Origin: Chloroflexota bacterium
GTDB lineage: Bacteria > Chloroflexota > Anaerolineae > UBA4142
Reading direction: 5' to 3'
Assembly: GCA_016199405.1 (NCBI GenBank)
Contig: JACQGS010000222.1
Coordinates: 1-10,684 of the forward strand
Length of the DNA stretch: 10,684 bases
Position numbers and translations under genes: made by a program. Below are positions 1 through 6,550 of the stretch, piece after piece. Position 1 is the first letter of the stretch. Every line of letters begins with the position of its first letter. The notes beneath the pieces were generated by a model. It was not told where the DNA came from. It did not search any database and worked only from the letters and a program-made list of their open reading frames with translations.

Positions 1-192
1 CGCGCCGCGCTGAACACGCAACGCGCCGAGTTGGACGCGTTTCAGCGGCGTGATCATCCGCGCCCGCAACGCGCGCACGCCGCGCAACGCGAAATAAAAC
101 GCGATGCCCGGCACCGCGACCAAAAGCGCGGCTTGAATCGCCAAAATCACAATCGCGAGATCGCGCCACGGAGAGAGAATTGAGTCGTCCAT
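1..192 (-). CDS. Small membrane protein, partial (N-terminal 64 residues)
   Basis: An open frame of 64 codons starts at ATG 192-190 and runs off the left edge without a stop. It begins MDDSILSPWRDLAIVIL and has one strong hydrophobic segment at about residues 12-36, followed by a basic stretch (RGVRALRAR) as expected for a cytoplasmic flank after a single N-terminal membrane anchor. I do not recognise the family. The start lies only 4 nt after the stop codon of the NACHT-HEAT gene and no clear Shine-Dalgarno is visible, so translational coupling within one operon is likely. By position it could be the membrane partner or effector of the NACHT protein, but that is inference, because the C-terminal part is outside the window. 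Confidence 0.6.
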   Translation of the reverse strand, partial: MDDSILSPWRDLAIVILAIQAALLVAVPGIAFYFALRGVRALRARMITPLKRVQLGALRVQRGA

Positions 193-196
193 TTGA

Positions 197-1924
197 CTAT
201 TCGACTGCCTGCCCATCCACCACCGCGAGCACTTGCTCCGCGTATTGCCGCGCCATCGGATCGCCGGTTTGCAAAATCGAACGCAACGGTTTTACCATCA
301 ACGGCGTTTTGATTCGCTTCAACGCTTCCGCCGCGACCTCACGCACTTCCGGCTCGCCGATTTGCAAATCCACAATCAGCGCGGCAAATGCTTTTTCCGT
401 CGCGACTTCGCCGAGCGCGCGCGCCGCCGCGATGCGCAAACGCGTGTCCACCGTGCCGACGCGCGGATCGCCGCGTAACGCGACAAGCAGCGGCTCGACG
501 ACGCGATCGGTGCGCGCATGCCCCAACGCTTGCACGACTTTATCGCGCACGTCGCCACTCACGTCGCGGAGTTGCGGCAAGAGATAATCGATCCCGCGAT
601 CCAATTGCAACTCGCCCAAAATTTCCACCGCGCGCGCGCGCACCTTCGGATCTTTTTCTTTGAGCCGCGCGGCAAGATAATCGACCGCGACTTCGTTGTG
701 CATTTCCGCAAGCGCGCGAATCGCGGCGGCATCGCCGTTCCACGCGTGTTCCATCAACTCCGACGTGACCGCTTCGCGCGTTTCTTTCGATATTTCTGCC
801 GCGTGCGCAATCGCCAAGCCGGCGCGCGCAAAATCCTTCCGCGCGATCAGCGCGGCGACCAGCGGCGCGGCATCGCCCAAGCCGGCGTAAAACCATACGA
901 CCTCTGCCCACGCCGGATCGTCGAGATGCTCGAGCAACGGCTCGAGGTTGGGCGCGTGGCGCAGCGCGCGCGCGGCAAAATAATATTGCCACAACGCGTG
1001 CGAAAATTCGACGGCGTTATTCTGCGCGGCGCACAAAAATCCGCGCGAGTTGTTCAGTAATTCCGCCGGCGCGGGCTTGCCGCGCTGGATGGCGAGCGCG
1101 ACGCCTTCCAACATTTTTGCCGCTTCTTCATCGCTGCCAAGCGCCAACGCAGCAGACGCGTTGAAAAGTTCCGCGCGCCGCGTCGGCAGCGGCTTGATGC
1201 CGTGCGCCTCGAACAATTCGTTCGCCGGCGCGGACGCGGCGGCGTCGGACAACCAAACTTGTTCGAGCAGAGTGAGCGTGAGGGGATTCGAGGTCAGCGC
1301 GCGCGGAACGCCGTTCGCTTTGAGCGCGGCTAGAAAATCATTCGCGCGTTTTTCCAATTGCTTTTCGGCAAACTCTTGAATATCGTTATCGCGCAAACCC
1401 GGCAAAGCAAATTCGGACAAGCCGTTTATTTTTGTGCTAGCGGTCGCAACGATATGCGCGCCGCCGAATTGCAACAGCCATTCGTCGCGCGTCGGCGGCG
1501 GCAATGCGTCGAGATCGTCAATCAACACGAGCGCGCGTTCGGAGGCGAGCAACGCGGCGAGATAATCGCGCGGCGCGTCGATGCCGAGCGCGCGCACCGC
1601 GTCGTCGGGACGGGTCGCGCCATCGCGCGCGGAGAAAAAAATCGGCACGCGCGCACCGGCAGAATCGGACAAAAGGCGCCGGGCGTGCCTCAGCGCGAGA
1701 TTGAGGAGCGCGGTCGTTTTGCCCGCGCCGGGCGCGCCCGTGATGAGCACGCGTCGCGCGTGCGTGAGCGCAACGCGCAAGCCGCGCACCTCGACGACGC
1801 CATTTTCGATATCGACGCGCTGGTCGCCGGACATTTTGACAACGCGATAATTCGCTTGTAAGGCGCGCGCGTATCTTCGTTCAAAACGCGCGCCGGCGTC
1901 AAACATTTTTCTCAGAAAAGCCAT
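197..1924 (-). CDS. NACHT-type STAND NTPase with C-terminal HEAT-like repeats
   Basis: A 575-residue protein. The P-loop is GAPGAGKT at residues 63-70, and Walker B is VLIDDLD at 133-139 with paired acidic residues typical of NACHT NTPases. Further NACHT-style landmarks are the segment LTSNPLTLTLLEQ (210-221) and FSHALWQYYFAA (307-318), which resembles the 'F.H.sfqEYfAA' signature. From about residue 400 to 570 there are helical-pair repeats with the look of HEAT/PBS-lyase repeats (for example DPKVRARAVEILGEL and EPEVREVAAEALKRI). The first 50 residues hold no recognisable effector domain and there is no signal peptide or membrane segment. The family acts as a nucleotide-dependent switch, often in phage sensing; the HEAT repeats would be the sensor or scaffold. 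A weak AAGG lies 7 nt before the ATG. The promoter is at 2015-2043 and a small membrane protein follows directly. The specific function is unknown. Confidence 0.85.
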   Translation of the reverse strand: MAFLRKMFDAGARFERRYARALQANYRVVKMSGDQRVDIENGVVEVRGLRVALTHARRVLITGAPGAGKTTALLNLALRHARRLLSDSAGARVPIFFSARDGATRPDDAVRALGIDAPRDYLAALLASERALVLIDDLDALPPPTRDEWLLQFGGAHIVATASTKINGLSEFALPGLRDNDIQEFAEKQLEKRANDFLAALKANGVPRALTSNPLTLTLLEQVWLSDAAASAPANELFEAHGIKPLPTRRAELFNASAALALGSDEEAAKMLEGVALAIQRGKPAPAELLNNSRGFLCAAQNNAVEFSHALWQYYFAARALRHAPNLEPLLEHLDDPAWAEVVWFYAGLGDAAPLVAALIARKDFARAGLAIAHAAEISKETREAVTSELMEHAWNGDAAAIRALAEMHNEVAVDYLAARLKEKDPKVRARAVEILGELQLDRGIDYLLPQLRDVSGDVRDKVVQALGHARTDRVVEPLLVALRGDPRVGTVDTRLRIAAARALGEVATEKAFAALIVDLQIGEPEVREVAAEALKRIKTPLMVKPLRSILQTGDPMARQYAEQVLAVVDGQAVE

Positions 1925-1954
1925 AGAGCAACCTTAGCCGCAACCAAATTCATT

Positions 1955-1980
1955 GAACACAGACGAATTAATCAGTGTTC
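1955..1980. repeat. Imperfect inverted repeat in the 5' leader of the NACHT gene
   Basis: GAACAC at 1955-1960 is the exact reverse complement of GTGTTC at 1975-1980. With one mismatch the arms extend to 9 nt. It lies between the NACHT promoter and its start codon, so it could be an operator half-site pair or an RNA hairpin in the leader. The right arm is also part of the first tandem 10-mer. Confidence 0.5.
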
Positions 1981-2000
1981 GTCAGTGTTTATCAGTGTCC
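1971..2000. repeat. Three tandem 10-mers (RTCAGTGTYY), iteron- or operator-like
   Basis: ATCAGTGTTC, GTCAGTGTTT and ATCAGTGTCC follow one another without gaps, one helical turn apart, so bound proteins would sit on the same face of the DNA. They lie immediately downstream of the predicted NACHT transcription start (about 2008) and upstream of the parA promoter. Similar 'cagtgtt' words also occur in dispersed intergenic repeats of some bacteria, so a genome-wide repeat is the main alternative to a local operator. Confidence 0.6.
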
Positions 2001-2014
2001 CAAACATCTTCGCG

Positions 2015-2043
2015 ATTGTATCACGGCGGCGCGATGGTGTCAA
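2015..2043 (-). promoter_or_regulatory. Sigma-70-type promoter of the NACHT-HEAT operon
   Basis: Read on the minus strand, TTGACA (2043-2038) is followed by a 17-nt spacer and TACAAT (2020-2015), with TGA directly before the -10 giving an extended -10. Transcription would start near 2008, about 84 nt before the ATG of the NACHT gene, placing the tandem 10-mers in the leader. Confidence 0.75.
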
Positions 2044-2081
2044 AAGAATCCGCGCCGCGCCTACAAATTGCAGTGCTTGTG

Positions 2082-2090
2082 TGGTATAAT
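2082..2090 (+). promoter_or_regulatory. Extended -10 promoter of parA
   Basis: TGGTATAAT is a perfect extended -10 (TGnTATAAT). The -35 at 17-nt spacing (TACAAA, 2062-2067) is poor, which is usual for extended -10 promoters. The start would be near 2097, leaving a leader of only about 15 nt that contains the GGAGAAG ribosome binding site (2098-2104). It is back to back with the NACHT promoter, and the two -35 regions are about 20 nt apart. Confidence 0.7.
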
Positions 2091-2111
2091 CGCGCGTGGA
2101 GAAGTCAACGC

Positions 2112-2882
2112 ATGGGACGTGTGATCGCAATCGTCAATCAAAAAGGCGGCGTCGGCAAAACGACGACGACGATCAATCTCGGCGCCGCGCTGGCTGAAAA
2201 ACAAAAATATACGCTGCTCATCGATTGCGATCCGCAAGGCGCGCTCTCAATCGGACTGGGCTTGCCGGCGTACGATTTGGAACTCACGCTTTTTTCACTC
2301 CTCACCGATCCGCGCATTCCGATGCCGGCGGTCACGCATCACATCCGTCCGCACCTCGATCTCGTTCCCTCGAATATCGATCTCGCCAGCGCGGAATTGC
2401 AGCTCGTCGCGATGATGGGGCGCGAATATATTTTGCGCGAAGCCATCGCGCACGTCCGCGATCGCTATGAATATATTTTGCTCGATTGCCCGCCCAGTTT
2501 GGGATTGCTGACGATCAACGCGCTCGTTTCCGCCGACGAAATTCTCGTGCCATTACAATGTGAATATCTCGCGATGCGCGGCTTGGACGCGCTCGTGGAT
2601 ACGATTTCGCGCATTCAGCGCCGGCTCAATCCATCGCTCAATCTGTTCGGCATTTTGCCGACGATGTACAACGCGCGGCGCGCGCACTCGCGCGAAATTA
2701 TCGAAACCGTGCGCATGAAGTATCCAAACAAAGTCTTAGATGTCATGATCAAAGAAAGCGTCAAATTTGCCGAAGCGCCCGCCGAACGCCGCACGATTTT
2801 TGAATTGAAGGGCGACAACGATGGCGCGACCGCCTATCGGCAACTGGCGCAGGTGGTGATGAATGGCAGACCCGCTCAGTAA
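2112..2882 (+). CDS. parA: ParA/Soj-family (MinD superfamily) P-loop ATPase
   Basis: A 256-residue ATPase, the normal length for chromosomal Soj/ParA. The deviant Walker A is KGGVGKT at residues 11-17 with the signature lysine. The A' region LLIDCDPQG is at 35-43, and Walker B with the following motif YILLDCPPSLGLLTINAL is at 121-138. VPLQCEYLAMRGL (147-159) is also characteristic. The ATG at 2112 was chosen because it gives the canonical N-terminus MGRVIAIVNQKGG and has GGAGAAG 7 nt upstream; the frame is open back to 1953 but that part is intergenic. Family members form ATP-dependent dimers that bind DNA non-specifically and move cargo. There is no ParB gene and no parS-like site here; instead a membrane-protein gene overlaps the 3' end by 20 nt, so a role in positioning a membrane-linked cargo is possible. 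Confidence 0.92.
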   Translation: MGRVIAIVNQKGGVGKTTTTINLGAALAEKQKYTLLIDCDPQGALSIGLGLPAYDLELTLFSLLTDPRIPMPAVTHHIRPHLDLVPSNIDLASAELQLVAMMGREYILREAIAHVRDRYEYILLDCPPSLGLLTINALVSADEILVPLQCEYLAMRGLDALVDTISRIQRRLNPSLNLFGILPTMYNARRAHSREIIETVRMKYPNKVLDVMIKESVKFAEAPAERRTIFELKGDNDGATAYRQLAQVVMNGRPAQ

Positions 2883-3849
2883 ACCGCGCCCGCGACCGGT
2901 CGATGCGCTTTTCGGCGATGCGCCCGGTCCCACGTACATCGTCGAAGCGCCGCAAACCGTGACGACGGTAACGCCGCCGCCGATCGACGCGCGTCCCGCG
3001 CCCGCGCCGACGGCTTCTTTCGCGCCGCCCGCGCCAACCCCCGCGACGAGCGCGCCTCCGCCGGAAAGTTTTTTTGCGCCGATTCACACCGCGACTGCGA
3101 CGCGCGTCGCGCTGACGCCGGCGGAAGAAAAATTCTTCGCGGAATTGCCGGCGGCGATCCGTCAACTATACGACGACATCGAATCGCAACTGTCCGAAAG
3201 CCCCAGCGTCGCGATGGAATGTATGCGGATGCTGCGGCAAGCGCGCGAAGCATATCAAGCCGGCGAATTGGCGACGGCAGAATTCTTTGCGGAAAACGTG
3301 CGCGCGCGATTGCAAACGAGCACGCGCAGTTCGGGCGCGGCGCGCCGCCCGGTCGTTTTGATGTTGTGGGCGTGGCTTTTGGGAATGCTGGCAGTGGGGA
3401 TTTACGCAGTCGCGATCACGTTCATCGCGAATCTAACGCTCTTTGGAATTCTCATCAATCCCATTTTCACCGTGCCGCTCCGCGCAATTGGCTGGGGCGC
3501 GATCGGCGGCGTCATCGGCGCGCTGTACGCGCTCTTGCGCGCGGTGCAGCGCCGCGAGTACGATCCGGCTTTCAATATGGGCTATTTCGGCAAGCCCGTG
3601 CTCGGCGGGTTGATGGGCGCGATGCTGTTTTTGCTTTCGCAAGCCGGCATTCTCGCCGGCGGCGGCGCGTCGCCGGAAGTCAAACCCGACGAAATTCCGG
3701 TGGGACCGGTGTTGCTGAATCTCTTCGCCGCGCTCGCCGGTTTCAAGCAAGAGTACGTTTTCGAGTTCTTTGATAATCTATTGAGGAGCATTTTCCGATT
3801 AGAGCGAACGGCGCGGAACACGCCCGCGCCGCGAGATTTACCAGAATAG
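2863..3849 (+). CDS. Pro/Ala-rich multi-spanning membrane protein, putative ParA partner
   Basis: A 328-residue protein. The start at 2863 has AGGTGG (2851-2856) upstream inside parA, so the two genes are translationally coupled. Layout: a basic N-terminal peptide KPRPRPVDALFG (7-18); a disordered Pro/Ala/Thr-rich linker (about 30-80); a helical cytoplasmic domain (about 84-150, LTPAEEKFFAELP through ENVRARLQ); then membrane segments at about 164-188, 208-228 and 247-266, and a weaker hydrophobic stretch near 281-293. I do not recognise the family. The N-terminal peptide resembles the 'GLGRGLDALF' ParA-stimulating tail of ParB proteins, which together with the gene overlap suggests a membrane-anchored partner of the ParA. 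The tail is basic and soluble. The partner role is inference; the membrane topology is well supported. Confidence 0.8.
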   Translation: MADPLSKPRPRPVDALFGDAPGPTYIVEAPQTVTTVTPPPIDARPAPAPTASFAPPAPTPATSAPPPESFFAPIHTATATRVALTPAEEKFFAELPAAIRQLYDDIESQLSESPSVAMECMRMLRQAREAYQAGELATAEFFAENVRARLQTSTRSSGAARRPVVLMLWAWLLGMLAVGIYAVAITFIANLTLFGILINPIFTVPLRAIGWGAIGGVIGALYALLRAVQRREYDPAFNMGYFGKPVLGGLMGAMLFLLSQAGILAGGGASPEVKPDEIPVGPVLLNLFAALAGFKQEYVFEFFDNLLRSIFRLERTARNTPAPRDLPE

Positions 3850-3868
3850 AATTTCCGGCGGGATTGGG

Positions 3869-3887
3869 TTTGGTTTCCCGAACCAAA
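3869..3887. terminator. Small hairpin after the parA operon, possible weak terminator
   Basis: TTTGGTT (3869-3875), loop TCCCG, and AACCAAA (3881-3887) form a perfect 7-bp stem 19 nt after the stop of the membrane-protein gene. No U-tract follows, so it is at best a weak terminator or an RNA-end stabiliser. Confidence 0.3.
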
Positions 3888-3920
3888 GGGTGCGAAACCG
3901 ACGAACAAGGAGTTGTTCTT

Positions 3921-4182
3921 GTGCCAGAAGTTAGCAGGTTTCTCGGAATCGTGATTGGAATTTACTAGAGAGGAACACCCAGTACCACACTTTCACGCCA
4001 TCTATAGTGGTCGAAGAGCAAGTTTCACCATCTCGGACTTGCGGCTGATTGAGGGGCATCTGCCGAAACGTATCGTCTCGTTGGTGCTTGAATGGGCTTT
4101 TGAGCACCGTGACGAATTGAGGGAGGATTGGGAACTCGCGCGGGCAAGAAAGCCCCTCAAGTGGATCGAACCCTTGGAATAG
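3921..4182 (+). pseudogene. DUF4160 protein gene with a frameshift near codon 15
   Basis: The expected start of a DUF4160 protein is present at GTG 3921, encoding MPEVSRFLGIVIGIY, with AAGGAG (3907-3912) 8 nt upstream. The frame then hits TAG at 3966-3968. The rest of the domain continues one frame over without a break to the stop at 4180-4182: REEHPVPHFHAIYSG, the histidine-rich core of the family, through VLEWAFEHRDEL, WELARARKPLKWIEPLE. Removing one base near 3963-3968 restores a full-length protein of about 86 residues. A TTG at 3955 opens the downstream part as a 75-residue frame, but it has no good ribosome binding site and lacks the conserved N-terminus. Causes could be a true mutation, an assembly error, or +1 recoding at the stop codon. 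The family is small, of unproven function, and usually pairs with a DUF2442 gene, as it does here. Confidence 0.7.
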
Positions 4183-4192
4183 GAGGTTGCTG

Positions 4193-4453
4193 ATGCATAT
4201 CGTAAAGGACGTCACCTACGTATCCGACTACAAACTGCGGTTGTCGTTCGATGACGGCAGTGTACGACTAGTTGACTTGGCGGAGGAACTGGACGGCGAA
4301 ATCTTCGAGCCGCTGAAAGACATTGGCTATTTCAAGAAGGTTCGTGTGAACGCAGACCTAGATACAATTGTCTGGGACAACGGCGCCGATATGTGTCCTG
4401 ACTTTTTGTACAAACTGGGCTTGGAAGTCACACAACGTACAGTCGCGGCATAG
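4193..4453 (+). CDS. DUF2442 domain protein
   Basis: An 86-residue protein. The ATG at 4193 was chosen over upstream TTG/CTG codons because AGGAGG (4181-4186) lies 6 nt before it; this ribosome binding site overlaps the stop codon of the DUF4160 frame, giving tight coupling. DUF2442 hallmarks are the N-terminal strand-rich part DYKLRLSFDDGSVRLVDLA (12-30), the central 'P..D..YF..V' (LKDIGYFKKVRV, 41-52), and WDNGADMCPDFLY (61-73). The family is small and soluble, and with DUF4160 is often listed as a toxin-antitoxin-like pair, though its biochemical role is not established. Because its presumed partner is broken here, it may be an orphan survivor. No promoter of its own is evident. Confidence 0.85.
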   Translation: MHIVKDVTYVSDYKLRLSFDDGSVRLVDLAEELDGEIFEPLKDIGYFKKVRVNADLDTIVWDNGADMCPDFLYKLGLEVTQRTVAA

Positions 4454-4686
4454 ACTTGGCAATCAAAAGGACGATGCACGAGCGGAGAACACGCCTGACG
4501 GCAACAGCACGCGCGCGGCTTTTCGCATCGTCGGTTAGCGCAGTTGAACGCGGTCTGTATTTCTCGCAGGGCGTCGGGCGTGGCGGCGTGTTACGGCGTT
4601 CAACTTTCCCCCTCATCTTTGGCAGAAAAAAGGCGCAGCCCAAAATAAGTGAGAAAAGCCAGTCACAGAAACATAGCGGTAATTGA
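4454..4686. other. Orphan intergenic stretch with a 9-bp inverted repeat
   Basis: No convincing gene. A 76-codon frame exists on the plus strand but is arginine/serine-rich, starts with TTG without a ribosome binding site, and shows no domain. GTTGAACGC (4543-4551) and GCGTTCAAC (4596-4604) are perfect inverted copies enclosing 44 nt. The first 50 nt read like a tail of the DUF2442 cassette. It may be debris from the event that brought in the DUF4160/DUF2442 pair. Confidence 0.5.
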
Positions 4687-4724
4687 AAAGGGGCGACCAC
4701 TCAATCAAGAGTGGTCGCCCCTTT
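4687..4724. terminator. Strong bidirectional terminator-like hairpin between convergent genes
   Basis: Two 16-nt arms (4687-4702 and 4709-4724), AAAGGGGCGACCACTC and its exact reverse complement, flank the loop AATCAA. The stem ends in A/T pairs on each side, so each strand has a short U-run at the 3' foot. It sits between the plus-strand DUF2442 gene and the stop codon of the minus-strand pncB gene (2 nt away), the right place to end both transcripts. The sequence GGGGC(G/A)ACC also occurs in the hairpin at 10054-10078, so it may be a repeat-family member used as a terminator. Confidence 0.8.
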
Positions 4725-4726
4725 GC

Positions 4727-5716
4727 CTAATCTTTCTTCAGTTCGATTATCTTCAAGCGCGGATTGTTCGTGATTCCCGGAATCCGTCCGCGTTTCGCGA
4801 TTGGCTTGCCGTCAATCTCTTTCAGGTCGCCCGTGAAATCAATCGGCGGCGCGGCGCTGATCGCGCTGCCAACGCCATACGCGTCCACCGGCGCGCCCGC
4901 CGCGCGGAATGAGCGTATGCGCTCGATGTCAACACCCCCACTCACGACGATTTTGACATTTGGGAATCCGGCTTGATCGAGCCGCGCCCGCACTTCCTTG
5001 ACGAGATCGGGCGTGACGCGTCCGCGCTCGGAAGGCGTATCGAGCCGCACGCCCCACAAACGATTGCCCAATGCTTGCGCCACGCGCACCGATTCTTCCG
5101 CTTCGTCGCGAAACGTATCCACGAGCGCAATGCGATTGATCTCGCGCGGCATCCATTTGTCGAACGCTTGAGCGGCTTTCACGGTGTCGCCGAATATCAA
5201 TACCATCGCGTGGGGAATCGTCCCGGACGGTTGCTTGCCGGCGAGCCGCGCGCCCGCCGGAGTCGCGCCGGTCGCGCACCCACCGATGATCGAAGCGTAC
5301 TCCAGCTTTGCCGCAACCGCGGGTTGCACATGCCGCGCGCCAAACGAAATGACCGGCGTCGGCGCAGCGGCTTTTACAATTTCATGGGCGGCGGTTGCCC
5401 AGCCCGACGGATGCGCGAGCATTCCCAACATCGCGGTTTCATACAAGCCGAATTTGGAATAGCGCGCGCGAATACGCAGCACGACTTCTTTCGCGCTCAT
5501 CGCCGCACCTTCATCGAGCGTATGGACTTCCGCATCGGGCGCAGCCGTCCGCAAGAGTTCGATCACCTCGTTCACGCCGCAGAGAATTCCCGCGCGGCTC
5601 GGAAAAATTTCCATCGCGACGATAGGATCGAGTCCTTCTTTCGCGAGAATCTCTTGCGTCCGCGCAAAGTAGATGTCGGCAGTGTCGCCGGTGAGGATCG
5701 CGTCGGAGATTGGCAT
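4727..5716 (-). CDS. pncB: Nicotinate phosphoribosyltransferase
   Basis: A 329-residue enzyme expected to convert nicotinate, PRPP and ATP to nicotinate mononucleotide (EC 6.3.4.21), the committed step of Preiss-Handler NAD salvage in the cytoplasm. Seen motifs: TADIYF near the N-terminus (12-17), SFGARHVQP (124-132), SGTIPHAM (164-171) whose His169 is the candidate for the regulatory phospho-histidine, LVDTFRDE (198-205), GVRLDTP (222-228), VVSGGVD (257-263) and DAYGVGS (278-284) at the phosphate-binding end of the barrel. It is shorter than the E. coli PncB and resembles the compact archaeal-type enzyme; a quinolinate phosphoribosyltransferase is less likely given the GTIPHA motif. The ATG at 5716 follows AAGGAAA; 29 more codons open upstream are repeat DNA, not protein. 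The nicotinamidase gene precedes it by 86 nt. Confidence 0.88.
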   Translation of the reverse strand: MPISDAILTGDTADIYFARTQEILAKEGLDPIVAMEIFPSRAGILCGVNEVIELLRTAAPDAEVHTLDEGAAMSAKEVVLRIRARYSKFGLYETAMLGMLAHPSGWATAAHEIVKAAAPTPVISFGARHVQPAVAAKLEYASIIGGCATGATPAGARLAGKQPSGTIPHAMVLIFGDTVKAAQAFDKWMPREINRIALVDTFRDEAEESVRVAQALGNRLWGVRLDTPSERGRVTPDLVKEVRARLDQAGFPNVKIVVSGGVDIERIRSFRAAGAPVDAYGVGSAISAAPPIDFTGDLKEIDGKPIAKRGRIPGITNNPRLKIIELKKD

Positions 5717-5733
5717 CGTTTCCTTATAAAGCA

Positions 5734-5786
5734 AGCGAGCGGGCGAGCAAGCGCACAGGCGCGAATTTCTCCCTCGCTCCCTCGCT
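5734..5786. repeat. Intergenic hairpin repeat between pncA and pncB
   Basis: Arms 5734-5747 (AGCGAGCGGGCGAG) and 5773-5786 (CTCGCTCCCTCGCT) pair at 12 of 14 positions, with one of the other two a possible G-U. The segment 5763-5782 (GAATTTCTCCCTCGCTCCCT) is 19/20 identical to 6569-6588 in the next gap. It is a member of a polypurine/polypyrimidine dispersed repeat. Confidence 0.7.
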
Positions 5787-5802
5787 CTTCTGCTCCCTGG
5801 CA

Positions 5803-6516
5803 CTAAATCAATTCGCGAACCACTTCGACTTTGTTCAGCGCCATCATGTACAGAAACAGCGCGTGCTGAAAATCGCCATCATGCGGCAGCGCGCCGATTT
5901 TCCGCGCGATCTCGACCGGTAGATCGTAAGTGTTGACGCAGTTCGCCGGCACGATCACGCGGCGCGGAATGTCGCGCGAATTGGCGCGCAGTTTCAAATC
6001 GAGCGCGAGGTCGTACGTGCATAGATCGGTGCAAACGCCGGTGACGATGAACGTGTCGACGAGCGAGTGGTTCTCCAGCCACTGCTGCATCGTCGTTTCG
6101 ACGATCGTGTGCAGCGAATTTTTGCGCACGACTTCGATGTCGCGCGCAAACGGCAGCGACGCGAGTTCCCGCACCAGTTCCGCCTCACGCGTGCCGCGCA
6201 CGCAGTGCTCGCCGTATGCCTTGAACTCCTCCGCATGCTCGCTGTGCCATTCCTGAATCGACACAAAATTTCTGACGCCGCGTTCGTACGTGCGTTGGAA
6301 CAAGTTTGCGATGGGCTGAACGCACGCGGCAGCGCGCGGGCTGGATAGAGCGCCTTCGTAACAGAACCCGTTGAGCATATCGATCATGAAGAGCGCGGTC
6401 CGCGCAGGTTGAGTAATCGTCGCAGCCAGCGGAATGGGCTGCAGACTTGCGTGCCACTCGCTCAGCCAGTCGAGGAAATCCTTTGATCCTTCCGCAAGGT
6501 TCATTTTCTCGTCCAT
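5803..6516 (-). CDS. pncA: Nicotinamidase-like cysteine hydrolase (isochorismatase fold)
   Basis: A 237-residue protein expected to hydrolyse nicotinamide to nicotinate and ammonia (EC 3.5.1.19), feeding the nicotinate phosphoribosyltransferase encoded next. The catalytic triad is visible: Asp46 in LFMIDMLNGF, Lys132 in VVRKNSLH, and the nucleophile Cys166 in VTGVCTDLCTYDLAL. IQEWHSEHAEEF (87-98) matches the metal-site region of nicotinamidases (QDWH..DH), with Glu89 where Asp is usual, and HCVRGTREAEL (104-114) matches the 'HC..GT.GA.L' motif. Other isochorismatase-fold hydrolases are possible, but these motifs plus the neighbour favour nicotinamidase. The start at ATG 6516 has GGAG 8 nt upstream; an open extension of 39 codons to 6633 is translated repeat sequence and overlaps murA. 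A stretch of about 45 residues before the active-site Asp is longer than in E. coli PncA. Confidence 0.85.
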   Translation of the reverse strand: MDEKMNLAEGSKDFLDWLSEWHASLQPIPLAATITQPARTALFMIDMLNGFCYEGALSSPRAAACVQPIANLFQRTYERGVRNFVSIQEWHSEHAEEFKAYGEHCVRGTREAELVRELASLPFARDIEVVRKNSLHTIVETTMQQWLENHSLVDTFIVTGVCTDLCTYDLALDLKLRANSRDIPRRVIVPANCVNTYDLPVEIARKIGALPHDGDFQHALFLYMMALNKVEVVRELI

Positions 6517-6550
6517 TGTTGAATCTCCACAGTGGAGCAGAGGAGCGGGA

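Noticed and set aside
1955..2000. parS centromere site for the ParA
   Set aside because: The repeats are 10-mers on one strand and do not resemble the 16-bp parS palindrome, and no ParB is encoded.
1953..2111. N-terminal extension of ParA
   Set aside because: The region contains both promoters and the tandem repeats; ParA proteins start at the MGRVIAIVNQKGG position, which has its own ribosome binding site.
4543..4604. Integron attC-like site (GTTGAAC ... GTTCAAC)
   Set aside because: attC core sites must run RYYYAAC first and GTTRRRY last; here the order is reversed, and no integrase or cassette array is visible.
4456..4686. 76-codon plus-strand frame after the DUF2442 gene
   Set aside because: It has a TTG start without a ribosome binding site, low-complexity basic composition and no recognisable domain; kept as non-coding.
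5717..5803. 29-residue N-terminal extension of PncB
   Set aside because: It is the translation of the intergenic hairpin repeat and matches a similar artefact upstream of PncA.
4973..5806. Plus-strand frame (277 codons) opposite pncB
   Set aside because: It is antisense to a well-supported enzyme and has histidine/arginine-rich shadow composition.
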